NCBI GenBank assembly: GCA_036005845.1
Contig: DASYQD010000178.1
Span: 1-22,698 of the forward strand
Origin: DASYQD01 sp036005845
GTDB lineage: Bacteria > Acidobacteriota > Thermoanaerobaculia > Multivoradales > JAIOJS01
Length of the DNA stretch: 22,698 bases
Direction: 5' to 3'
Shown here: positions 13,569 to 20,766 of the stretch, piece by piece
How the letters are laid out: each line of letters opens with the position of its first letter
Numbering within the stretch: position 1 is the first letter of the stretch
Made by a program: the position numbers and the translations under genes
The notes under the pieces: generated by a model
Database searches by the model: none
What the model saw: only the letters and a program-made list of their open reading frames with translations
Told to the model about the DNA's origin: nothing

Positions 13569-14992
13569 CCGACGACCCCTCCTACCTCACCGCCGCCCAG
13601 ACCGCCGCCGCGCTCGGGGTGACGCTGCCGACGCTCTACGCCTACGTGAGCCGCGGCTTGATCGCCTCCGAGCCGATGCCCGGCGAGCCGCGGGCGCGCC
13701 GCTACCGCCGCGAGGAGGTCCAGCGGCTGCAGTCGCGACAGGAGCTGCGACGCCATCCGGAGACGGCAGCTCCGCGGGCGCTGGCGTGGGGCGAGCCGGT
13801 GCTCGACTCGGCGCTGACGCTGATCGACGGCCGCCGCCTCTACTACCGTGGCCGTGACGCGGTCGAGCTGTCGCGTCGGCTCTCTGTCGAACAAGTCGCG
13901 GCGCTGCTATGGACGGACGACGAAGGTGCCGCGGCGGAGCTGTTCGCAGACGCGCCCAGCGCCGCCAGCTCGTGGGCGGCGAGCCACCCTGGTCGTGGCG
14001 TGGACGTGCGCCGTCTCGGCGTCGCGAACGGTCGCACTCGACATGCGAGCGCGGGTCGAGCCACTGCGGCGAAGGGACGCGCCGAGGGCGCGCGATCCGT
14101 CCGAACCGCTGTGGCGAGCGAGCGTGGCGGTAAAGCCAGGGGTTCACGCGCCACAGACTTCAGCACCGTCCGCGCGGCGCGCGATTTGTCCCCCGTGGAA
14201 CGTCTCCAAGTCTGGCTGCCGCTCGCGGGCGCCGAGGACGACGCGGCGTGGGACCTGCGTCCGCACGCAGTTGCCCGCTGCGGCGCGCGCATTTTGACCG
14301 GCGCAGCGGCGGTCATCGCCGGCCGCCCGCTGCACGCGGATGGCATCGCCGCCACGCTCGCCTCCGGATGGCGGCCGCGCGGCCGTGGTGCGCGCGCGGC
14401 GTTGTCGCCGGCGCTGACGCTCTGCGCCGACCACGAGCTCAACGTCTCCACCTTCGCCGCCCGTTGCGCCGCTTCCGCCGAGGCGACACCGTGGGACGCC
14501 GTCGCCGCCGGCCTCGCGGCGCTCAAGGGACGGCGCCATGGCGGCGAGTCGTTCCGCATGGAGGCGCTGCTGCGCGCCGCCGCCGCCGGCTCGGGCCGCG
14601 ACCGCGCGGCCACCGCGGTGTCGGAATGGCTGCGCAGCGGCGAACGCCTGCCGGGCTTTGGCCATCGCCTCTACCCCGCCGGCGATCCGCGCGCCGCCGA
14701 GCTGCTGGCGCTCGCCGAGCGCGCCGCGCCCGCCTCGCCCGCGCTGCGCCGCGCGCAAGCACTGCGCACCGCCGTGCGCGAGCTCACCGGCGAGCTGCCC
14801 AACCTCGACTTCGGCATCGCCGCGCTCGCGGCCGCGCTGCGCCTCCCCGCCGGCGCGCCGCAGGCGATCTTCGCCCTCGGGCGCACCATCGGCTGGATCG
14901 CGCACGCCATCGAGGAGTACGGCCGCGGCGCGCTCATCCGCCCGCGCGCCCGCTACGTCGGCCCGCCGCCGCAGACGCCGGCCGCGTCGTGA
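13565..14992 (+). CDS. HTH-fused citrate synthase-like protein
   Basis: A 475-residue protein. Residues 7-55 form a MerR/excisionase-type helix-turn-helix (YLTAAQTAAALGVTLPTLYA, then SRGLIASE and RRYRREEVQRL). Residues about 72-470 form a citrate synthase fold. Substrate and catalytic residues are retained: His290 (CADHELN), His325 (GRRHGGE), His367 (GFGHRLY) and Asp415 (PNLDFGI). This suggests a DNA-binding protein that also binds, or turns over, the citrate synthase substrates. HTH-citrate synthase fusions are known as a family, but their role is little studied. Residues about 141-208 are a basic, low-complexity insert that contains a palindromic element. The ATG at 13565 was chosen because the HTH begins right after it; a GTG at 13514 is the alternative. 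Confidence 0.88.
   Translation: MTDDPSYLTAAQTAAALGVTLPTLYAYVSRGLIASEPMPGEPRARRYRREEVQRLQSRQELRRHPETAAPRALAWGEPVLDSALTLIDGRRLYYRGRDAVELSRRLSVEQVAALLWTDDEGAAAELFADAPSAASSWAASHPGRGVDVRRLGVANGRTRHASAGRATAAKGRAEGARSVRTAVASERGGKARGSRATDFSTVRAARDLSPVERLQVWLPLAGAEDDAAWDLRPHAVARCGARILTGAAAVIAGRPLHADGIAATLASGWRPRGRGARAALSPALTLCADHELNVSTFAARCAASAEATPWDAVAAGLAALKGRRHGGESFRMEALLRAAAAGSGRDRAATAVSEWLRSGERLPGFGHRLYPAGDPRAAELLALAERAAPASPALRRAQALRTAVRELTGELPNLDFGIAALAAALRLPAGAPQAIFALGRTIGWIAHAIEEYGRGALIRPRARYVGPPPQTPAAS
14061..14154. repeat. Palindromic insertion element within the HTH-citrate synthase coding region
   Basis: CCACTGCGG (14061) pairs with CCGCTGTGG ending at 14114, with one mismatch. It encloses a perfect inner hairpin CGCGCC-GAG-GGCGCG (14078-14092). 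A second stem GTGGCG (14124-14129) / CGCCAC (14149-14154) follows. The element stays in frame and encodes residues 166-197 of the host protein, rich in Arg, Ala, Gly and Ser. It looks like a structured intergenic-type repeat inserted into a surface loop. Confidence 0.45.
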
Positions 14993-15055
14993 GCGCTCGA
15001 GCCCGCATCGTCGGCGCCGTCTTCGCGACCGGCGCCGGTGTCACAGGCCTCCCGT

Positions 15056-15061
15056 TATCAT
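15056..15061 (+). promoter_or_regulatory. Candidate -10 element TATCAT near the oxidoreductase start
   Basis: TATCAT ends 10 nt before the ATG at 15072. There is no Shine-Dalgarno sequence. The predicted leader is only a few nucleotides long. Confidence 0.4.
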
Positions 15062-15071
15062 CCGCGCACGC

Positions 15072-16151
15072 ATGAGCCGCAAGCTACGATTCGGGGTCAT
15101 CGGCGCCGGCGCGTTCGCCGAGACCTGCCACATTCCTGGCCTGCTCGCCGCGCCCGACGCCGAGGTGGTCGCCATCGCCGGGCGCCGTCGCGAGCGCGCC
15201 GAAGCGCTCGCGCAACGCTTCGGCATCCCGCACGTCGAGCCCGACGCCGCCGCGCTCTGCGCGCGCGACGACCTCGACGGCGTCGCCATCTGCTCGCCCA
15301 ACGACGCGCATCGCGAGGCGGCGCTGCTCGCTTTCGCGCAGGGCAAGCACGTGCTCTGCGAGAAGCCACTCGCTCTCGACGTGCCGGAAGCGGAGGCGAT
15401 GCTCGCCGCGGCGCGCGCGAGCGGCCGCGTTCACCAGGTCGCATTCACCTATCGCTACCTCCACGGCGTCGCCGAGCTGCGGCGCCGCGTCGCGGCGGGC
15501 GACGTCGGCGAGCCCTACCTCTTCCGCGGCCACCACGAGTTCTGGGATGGGCTGCGGCCGGGCAGCGCGATCGGCTGGCGCGAGCTCGCCGGCCCCGCCG
15601 GCGGCGGCGTGCTGTGGGACTCCGGCTCCCACATGTTCGACCTCGCCCGTTTCTTCCTCGGCCCCGTGGCGGCCGTGCGCACCGCGGTGCAGCTCCTGCC
15701 GCGCGAAGCGGTCGAGGCCGCGAGCAGCGAGCGCCGCGCGGTGGAGACCGACGACCACGCGATGGCGTGGCTCCGTTTCCAGAGCGGCGCCCGCGGCCAC
15801 TGGCACGTGAGCCGGATCACGCCGACGCGCGAGGATGCCTTCGTGCAGGTGATCGGCCGCGAAGGCGCGCTCGAAGCGACCATCTCGCGCGGCCGCAGCG
15901 ACCGCCTGCGCGCCATCGCGACAGGTGCCGGCTCGCGCGAGTGGCGCGACCTGCCGCTGCCCGAGGAGGCGTCGCGCGGCGGCAGTCACGCGCTGACGCG
16001 CATGATGGCGAGCTTCGTCGCCGCCTGCCGCCGCGGCGCGCTGGCCGAGGGCGACGCGTCGTTCGAGGACGGCTTCGCCGTGCAGCGCCTGCTCGCCGCG
16101 AGCCGCGAGTCGACCGCAGAGCGCTGGCGCGAGCTGACGCCGCCCGCGTAG
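15072..16151 (+). CDS. Gfo/Idh/MocA-family NAD(P)-dependent oxidoreductase
   Basis: A 359-residue cytoplasmic dehydrogenase. The N-terminal Rossmann fold has the dinucleotide motif GVIGAGAFAETCH (8-20). The family signature CEKPLAL places the catalytic EKP at 97-99. The C-terminal alpha/beta domain includes LWDSGSHMFDLARFF (181-195), where His187 and nearby residues are expected in the active site. The family acts on sugars, inositols and related polyols, and the exact substrate cannot be told. The start was chosen because the Rossmann motif begins seven residues later. The frame is open upstream, but that stretch overlaps the preceding citrate synthase-like gene. It has no clear operon partner other than a small membrane protein 72 bp downstream. 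Confidence 0.92.
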   Translation: MSRKLRFGVIGAGAFAETCHIPGLLAAPDAEVVAIAGRRRERAEALAQRFGIPHVEPDAAALCARDDLDGVAICSPNDAHREAALLAFAQGKHVLCEKPLALDVPEAEAMLAAARASGRVHQVAFTYRYLHGVAELRRRVAAGDVGEPYLFRGHHEFWDGLRPGSAIGWRELAGPAGGGVLWDSGSHMFDLARFFLGPVAAVRTAVQLLPREAVEAASSERRAVETDDHAMAWLRFQSGARGHWHVSRITPTREDAFVQVIGREGALEATISRGRSDRLRAIATGAGSREWRDLPLPEEASRGGSHALTRMMASFVAACRRGALAEGDASFEDGFAVQRLLAASRESTAERWRELTPPA

Positions 16152-16160
16152 CCGCTTCGA

Positions 16161-16180
16161 CGGCGCTCGGCTTCGCGCCG
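16161..16180 (+). terminator. Possible terminator hairpin after the oxidoreductase
   Basis: CGGCGC (16161-16166) and GCGCCG (16175-16180) form a 6-bp stem with an 8-nt loop, 9 nt downstream of the stop. No U-tract follows. Confidence 0.25.
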
Positions 16181-16208
16181 CGCGAGCCGCCGGCGCGCCG
16201 ACCTCGCG

Positions 16209-16214
16209 TACGAT
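16209..16214 (+). promoter_or_regulatory. Candidate -10 element TACGAT near the small membrane protein start
   Basis: TACGAT ends 9 nt before the ATG at 16224, which lacks a Shine-Dalgarno sequence. This fits a very short or absent leader. Confidence 0.35.
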
Positions 16215-16223
16215 TCGCCGCGC

Positions 16224-16553
16224 ATGGACGCTCCGCCTCCGCCCGTACCTCGCCGGCCGCTGCTCGCACGCCTGCCGCTCATCGCCAGCATCGCCACCGA
16301 AGCGACGCTGCTCGCCGCCCTCGGGGCCTGGCAGTGGGAGGAGCGCCAACCGATCTCGCGCGTATCCTGGGAGCTGCCGATCGTCCTCGCGCTCGCCAGC
16401 CTCGCCTGCGGCGCGGTGGCGCTGATCGCCTGCCGGCGCGCCAACCGCGTGTTGCTCTTCCTGCTCGACTTCAGCGCCGTCCTCGTCGCGGCGTGGCTCT
16501 TCAACCACCTCTACGGGCGCGTCGCCATCAGCCAGCCGTTCTGGCTGCGCTGA
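16224..16553 (+). CDS. Small membrane protein, unknown function
   Basis: A 109-residue protein with three predicted transmembrane helices: LPLIASIATEATLLAALGAW (18-37), LPIVLALASLACGAVALIAC, and RVLLFLLDFSAVLVAAWLFN. The N-terminus is proline-rich. No family is recognised. Support comes from the clean hydrophobic pattern, charged residues at helix ends, a TACGAT box 9 nt upstream, and a fit between neighbours: the stop lies 9 bp from the convergent MFS gene. Confidence 0.65.
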   Translation: MDAPPPPVPRRPLLARLPLIASIATEATLLAALGAWQWEERQPISRVSWELPIVLALASLACGAVALIACRRANRVLLFLLDFSAVLVAAWLFNHLYGRVAISQPFWLR

Positions 16554-16562
16554 CGGCGCCGG

Positions 16563-17849
16563 TCAGGCCCGTTCGCCGGTAGCGGGACCGATCACCACTT
16601 TCGCCACTGGCGCCACGGCCGCGTCGGCGTCACCGATCGCCCGCCCGCGCGTCTCCGGCAGCGTCCACACGAACGCCGCGGCGAGCACGGCGAACCCGGC
16701 GGCGAGCGCGATGCCTCCCGCCATCCCCCACACCGGCGCCACCGCGGCGATGACGACCGGCGTCAGGAGCTGCACGCTTCGCGTGCTGTTCATCACGATC
16801 GACATCGCCGAGCCGCGCACGCGGGTGGGGAACAGCTCGCTCATCATCGGTCCGAAGGCCGACCAGATGCCGGTGCCGACGCCGGCGACGAAGAGGAAGA
16901 GCAGCACCAGCTGCGGCTGCGCCGCGATCAGCGGGTAGAAGACGGTGAACATCAGCAGCGCGCCGGCCGAGAGCAGGCTGAAGACGGTGAAGGCGATGCG
17001 CCGCCCGCGCAGATCGGCGGCGAAGCCGAAGGCCGGGTAGCCGACGAGTGCGCCGGCGACGAAGGCGAGGCTCGCCCACCCCGAGCGCGCCAGCGACAGC
17101 CCGCGCTCCACTTGGAGATAGCGCGGCAGCCAGGTGACGGTGAACCAGTAGTTGGAGATCGCCAGCGCCGTGAGCACGAAGCAGCGCACGAAGAGCGAGC
17201 CCACCGGCGGCGCGACCAGCGTACGCGCCATGGCGACGAGACCGTGGCCGCGCCCCGCCGCGTGCCAGACGTCCGACTCGGGCACCAGCGGCAGGAAGAG
17301 CAGCAGCAGGATCGGCGCGACGCCGAGCGCGAAGGTCGCGCGCCAGCCGATGACCGGGGTCACGAAGGTGCCGAGGATCGTCGCCAGGCCGAGGCCGAGC
17401 GGTGCGCCGCTCTGCGCGAATGCCGCGTAGCGGCCGCGCAGCGCCGGCGGGAAGGTCTCACCGATCATGGCCTGTCCGGCGCCCCAGGCGCCGCCGATGC
17501 CGAGCCCGGCGAGCACCCGCGCCGCGGCCAGGGCGCCGAAGCTCGGCGCCAATGCGCTCAGCAGGTTACCGGCGACGAAGGCGACGACGGCAACCGCCAT
17601 CGAGGTGCGCCGGCCGGCGCGGTCGGCGAGGGCGCCGAAGACGAAGCCGCCGACGCCGGTGGCGCCGATCGCCAGCCCGGTGAGCCAGGCGAGCCCGATC
17701 TCGCTCGGCCCAAACGCCCGTTTGATCGGCTCGAGCACGAAGCTCATCAGCGTCAGCGACGCGAAGCCGGTGAGCCAGACGAGCCAGGCGAACGACAAGA
17801 TGCGCCAGTGGCGGCCTGTCGGACGAACTGCTTCGTGCAGGAGGGCCAA
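16563..17849 (-). CDS. MFS transporter (12-helix, AAHS/SHS-like), TTG start
   Basis: A 428-residue transporter with about 12 helices. Motif A is GALADRAGRRTSM (72-84) after TM2, and a second copy follows TM8 (FAADLRGRRIAF). The paired signatures GETFPPALRGRYAA and SELFPTRVRGSAMS are typical of the sugar, aromatic acid and carboxylate porters of the MFS. The import substrate is probably an organic acid or sugar; this is inference. The best start is a TTG at 17849. An in-frame TGA lies at 17858-17856, there is no ATG or GTG between it and TM1, and the family needs the residues that follow. TATTGT with an extended TGC ends 8 nt before this TTG. It is divergent from a response-regulator gene with only 65 bp between. 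Confidence 0.9.
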   Translation of the reverse strand: MALLHEAVRPTGRHWRILSFAWLVWLTGFASLTLMSFVLEPIKRAFGPSEIGLAWLTGLAIGATGVGGFVFGALADRAGRRTSMAVAVVAFVAGNLLSALAPSFGALAAARVLAGLGIGGAWGAGQAMIGETFPPALRGRYAAFAQSGAPLGLGLATILGTFVTPVIGWRATFALGVAPILLLLFLPLVPESDVWHAAGRGHGLVAMARTLVAPPVGSLFVRCFVLTALAISNYWFTVTWLPRYLQVERGLSLARSGWASLAFVAGALVGYPAFGFAADLRGRRIAFTVFSLLSAGALLMFTVFYPLIAAQPQLVLLFLFVAGVGTGIWSAFGPMMSELFPTRVRGSAMSIVMNSTRSVQLLTPVVIAAVAPVWGMAGGIALAAGFAVLAAAFVWTLPETRGRAIGDADAAVAPVAKVVIGPATGERA

Positions 17850-17857
17850 GTGGCGTC

Positions 17858-17866
17858 ACAATAGCA
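17858..17866 (-). promoter_or_regulatory. Extended -10 element TGCTATTGT before the TTG-start MFS gene
   Basis: On the minus strand TGCTATTGT ends 8 nt before the TTG. It supports the unusual start and a leaderless mRNA. The TGA stop within TTGTGACG lies just after it. Confidence 0.4.
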
Positions 17867-17914
17867 CTTAGACGCAGTCGGCCGGCCGGAGCCGGTGCGT
17901 TTCTTGCTTATCGC

Positions 17915-18337
17915 ATGACCCTTTCTCGCGAACCCGCGCAGCTTTCGGTCCTCATCGTGGAAGACCATGCAGAGAGCCGTGAAGGAATTGCCGAGTACCT
18001 GACGCTCTGCGGCTTCGAAGTCACCACGGCAGCCGACGGCATGGAGGCGATCGAGGTCGCCCGCCGCCTGCAGCCGAACGTCATCGTCATGGACCTGGCG
18101 ATGCCGGTGCTCGACGGCTGGGAGGCGACCCGCCGCCTCAAAGCCGACTGGTCGACCCGCCACATCCCGATCATCGCCCTCTCCGCCTTCGGCAACCACG
18201 CCGAGGCCAAGGAGCTCGCGCTGGCCCTCGGCTGCGCCGCGATGCTCACCAAGCCCGTGCAGCCGACCCTGGTGCAGGAGTCGATCCGCAAGATCACCGC
18301 GGCGCAGAGCGAGGCGCCGAGCGTGGACCAGAACTAA
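17915..18337 (+). CDS. Single-domain response regulator (receiver only)
   Basis: A 140-residue protein made of one CheY-like receiver domain (11-130). The acidic pocket is Glu16/Asp17 (LIVEDH), the phospho-acceptor Asp60 (IVMDLAMP), the switch Ser90 (IALSAFG) and the conserved Lys113 (LTKPVQP). There is no output domain, so it probably acts by protein contact in a phosphorelay or on an unlinked partner. No histidine kinase is encoded in the window. The ATG at 17915 has neither a Shine-Dalgarno sequence nor a close TAnnnT box. It is divergent from the MFS transporter. Confidence 0.93.
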   Translation: MTLSREPAQLSVLIVEDHAESREGIAEYLTLCGFEVTTAADGMEAIEVARRLQPNVIVMDLAMPVLDGWEATRRLKADWSTRHIPIIALSAFGNHAEAKELALALGCAAMLTKPVQPTLVQESIRKITAAQSEAPSVDQN

Positions 18338-18370
18338 GCGGGCGAGCCGCAGGCGAGCACGCGTGTCGTG

Positions 18371-18385
18371 GAGCGGGCGCCGCTC
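18371..18385. terminator. Small hairpin between convergent genes
   Basis: GAGCGG (18371-18376) and CCGCTC (18380-18385) make a 6-bp stem with a 3-nt loop in the 79-bp gap between the response regulator and the S41 protease. It could terminate both, but there are no U-tracts. Confidence 0.25.
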
Positions 18386-18416
18386 GCGGCGGCCGCGGAA
18401 CAACTAGCGCCGCCGG

Positions 18417-20717
18417 CTAACGGGCCGGCTTGCTCAATGCGTCGTCGAGCCAGGCGAGGGCGCGGTCGAGCACTTCGTCGCGGCCTTCGCGGATGCCGCG
18501 CAGCGTCGGCGTCACCGCCACGTCGGGCACGATGCCGACGCGCTGGAGCTGGCGGCCGTCGGCGTGGCGCACGTCGTGGCCGGTGAAGCTCACCATCAGC
18601 CCGCCCGGCAGCGAGAAGTTGGTGACGTCGCCGTTGGCGCCCGCGGTCGGCGAGCCGATGAAGGTGGCGCCCGCCGCCTGCTCCATGAAGAGCGCCGTGT
18701 GCTCGGACTGGCTGATGGCGCGCTCGTCGATCAGCATCACGACCTTGCCCTTGTAGGTCCACGAGCGCTTCTCGGGCAGCGGCTGGGCGAAGAAGTAGCC
18801 CGACTCCCCTTCCTCGGGGTCGAGGGCGCTCACCTCGCGGCGGCGGAAGAGCGCGGCGGTCTTGGCGTCGCGCGTGTTGAGCCGCGCCGCGAGCGGCCAG
18901 GCGGTGCCGTTCGGATAGCCGCGCATGTCGAGCACCAGCGCGTCGGTGTCGCGCAGCTCCTCGAGCATCGGGTCGACCTCCTCGCGCTGGAGGCGGGTGA
19001 GGTCGGCGTAGCCGATGCGCGGGCGCAGGCGCTTCCAGGCCGCGCCCGCCGGCGGCGCCGGCTCCCAGCCCTTGACCTCGCGCGGCGCGTCGACCCGGCG
19101 CGGCTCGCCGTCGGCGCCGACGACGTCGAGCTTCGCCGTTGAGCCCTCGGGCCCGTCGAGCGCCGCGCTCAGCGCGCGGAGGCGATGGTTGACCTCCATC
19201 GAGGCGGTGACCAGCGGCAGCAGCTCGTCGATGCGCTGCTCGATCGGCTCGCCGTCGACCTTGACGACGATGTCGCCGACCTGCAGGCCGTGGATGGCGG
19301 GATCGAACGCGGTCACCACCGGCTGCCCTTCGATCAGCCGGGTCTGCAGGTGCGGCGAAGCGGCGCCGAGCACCGCCGGCACGGCGCCGCCGCCGACGTA
19401 GGTGTGACCGTCGGCGACGTGAGCCATCAACGCCAGCACCGCTCGCGCATAGGCGGCCTCGTCGGCGGCCGCGGTGAGCTCGGGGATGCTGTCGCGAAAC
19501 GCGGCATCCCAGTCGCCGATGAGGTCGAGATAGGGGTAGAAGTGATGGATGACGCCCCAGGCGCGGCAGCCGGCGAGCAACCGCAGGCCGAGCGGCGGCA
19601 GCGGCTGGTCGGCGTAGCGGTTGTCGAGGCGGCGCACGCCGGGGGCTGCGGTCGCCGTCGATACGACCGGCGGTTGCCACGGTCCCTCGAGCAACGCGAG
19701 CGCGGCGTCGAGCGCGGGATCGCCGGCGTCGCTGCCCTTCGCGACGATGCGCGCCTCGGGCGGCGCGGCGCCGATCTCCTCCACCGCACGTACGTGCGCG
19801 ACGAGCTTTTCGCCGAGATCGATGGGCGCCGCGGCGGCCAGCATTTCGGGATGGAACGGCCCGTCGCTCACCAGCTTCGCATCGCCGCTCGCCAGCAGCG
19901 CCTGCACGACCTCGACGAGCGGCGATCCCTCGCTCACCAGGAAGACGATCCGCCACGTGCCGCCCGCGCCGGCCGGCGCGAAGGCTTCGACCGCGCCGGT
20001 CACCAGGCCGCTGCGGTAGCCGCCTGAGGTCGAACCGCGCTGCGGCTCGTAGCCCCAGCGCACCACCCAGCGGCTGGCGGGTGTCTGCACGGCGCGCGGC
20101 ACGAGCTGCCCCGCCGCGCGGTCCAGCGCGGCCCCGGCCCAGTAGCTGGTCTCCTCCTTGCCGAAGCGGAGGTCGACGACGACGCCCTTCGCCTTCGGCA
20201 CCTCCGGCGCCAGCTTCTCGCCCAGGGCGAAGAGCGAGTACGGGCCCTTCGCGCGCTGGTAGCCGACGAGGTCGACGAGGAGGACGTCGTCGCCGAGCCA
20301 GCGGACGAGCTCGGGCTCCGCCTTCTCTCCACTCGCAGGCGCGGCCGGTGCCGCGGCGGCCGCGGGCGCCTCCCCGTCCTCGCTGGCGTCGACGCGCGTG
20401 GCCGGGTCGTGCAGGACGCTGAGCATCTCGCTCGCGACGGCGCGGTAGGTTTCGTTGCCCGGCGTGCCGTCGACGGTGGTGGCGGCCTTCACGAAGGCGG
20501 CGTCCCAATCCACGTCGCTGCTCCACAGGCCGGGATGCAGGTACTTGGCGGCGTTCCAGGCGCGGCAGAGCCCTTGGATGCGGTCGAGGCGACGCGCGTC
20601 GCCCTTCGCGGCGTCGGGCGGCGCCGGCTTGGCGGGCGCCGGAGGCGCGGCCGCGGCGGCGGCGGCGGCGAGAAGAAAAGGAATGGCGAAGGCGAGCGGG
20701 AGCGTCCTCGGGCGCAT
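18417..20717 (-). CDS. S41-family protease with duplicated, partly degenerate module
   Basis: A 766-residue exported protein with a signal peptide (1-24, Ala-rich). The C-terminal half has the S41 plan: a helical cap domain (C384 RAWGVIHHFYPYL ... DWDAAF), a PDZ-like region (about 462-500, VVTAFDPAIHGLQVGDIVV), a core strand (DALVLDMRGYPNG) and the nucleophile Ser671 in AISQSEHTALF. The N-terminal half (50-380) repeats the plan: CRAWNAAKYLHPGLW ... WDAAF and VVVDLRFGK. There the active-site segment reads SEGSPLVEVVQALL, so the catalytic Ser-Glu motif appears altered. Family members are tricorn/CtpA-like peptidases of the cell envelope. The ATG at 20717 follows AGGAGG. It is 49 bp downstream of the transketolase C-subunit gene on the same strand. 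Confidence 0.9.
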   Translation of the reverse strand: MRPRTLPLAFAIPFLLAAAAAAAAPPAPAKPAPPDAAKGDARRLDRIQGLCRAWNAAKYLHPGLWSSDVDWDAAFVKAATTVDGTPGNETYRAVASEMLSVLHDPATRVDASEDGEAPAAAAAPAAPASGEKAEPELVRWLGDDVLLVDLVGYQRAKGPYSLFALGEKLAPEVPKAKGVVVDLRFGKEETSYWAGAALDRAAGQLVPRAVQTPASRWVVRWGYEPQRGSTSGGYRSGLVTGAVEAFAPAGAGGTWRIVFLVSEGSPLVEVVQALLASGDAKLVSDGPFHPEMLAAAAPIDLGEKLVAHVRAVEEIGAAPPEARIVAKGSDAGDPALDAALALLEGPWQPPVVSTATAAPGVRRLDNRYADQPLPPLGLRLLAGCRAWGVIHHFYPYLDLIGDWDAAFRDSIPELTAAADEAAYARAVLALMAHVADGHTYVGGGAVPAVLGAASPHLQTRLIEGQPVVTAFDPAIHGLQVGDIVVKVDGEPIEQRIDELLPLVTASMEVNHRLRALSAALDGPEGSTAKLDVVGADGEPRRVDAPREVKGWEPAPPAGAAWKRLRPRIGYADLTRLQREEVDPMLEELRDTDALVLDMRGYPNGTAWPLAARLNTRDAKTAALFRRREVSALDPEEGESGYFFAQPLPEKRSWTYKGKVVMLIDERAISQSEHTALFMEQAAGATFIGSPTAGANGDVTNFSLPGGLMVSFTGHDVRHADGRQLQRVGIVPDVAVTPTLRGIREGRDEVLDRALAWLDDALSKPAR

Positions 20718-20727
20718 GCGACCTCCT

Positions 20728-20748
20728 GGAGACTGCGCGGCAGTCTCC
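20728..20748 (-). promoter_or_regulatory. Perfect 9-bp hairpin next to the ribosome-binding site of the protease gene
   Basis: GGAGACTGC (20728-20736) and GCAGTCTCC (20740-20748) form a perfect stem with a 3-nt loop. On the minus strand it ends just before the AGGAGG of the protease gene, and about 20 nt after the transketolase stop. It could be an attenuator or terminator of the upstream operon, or control initiation of the protease gene. No U-tract follows. Confidence 0.5.
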
Positions 20749-20766
20749 GTTAGAGGGCCGCGGCCG

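Noticed and set aside
15084..16508. A 474-codon frame antisense to the oxidoreductase
   Set aside because: The plus strand encodes a complete Gfo/Idh/MocA enzyme with the GxGxxA and EKP motifs. The antisense frame has none.
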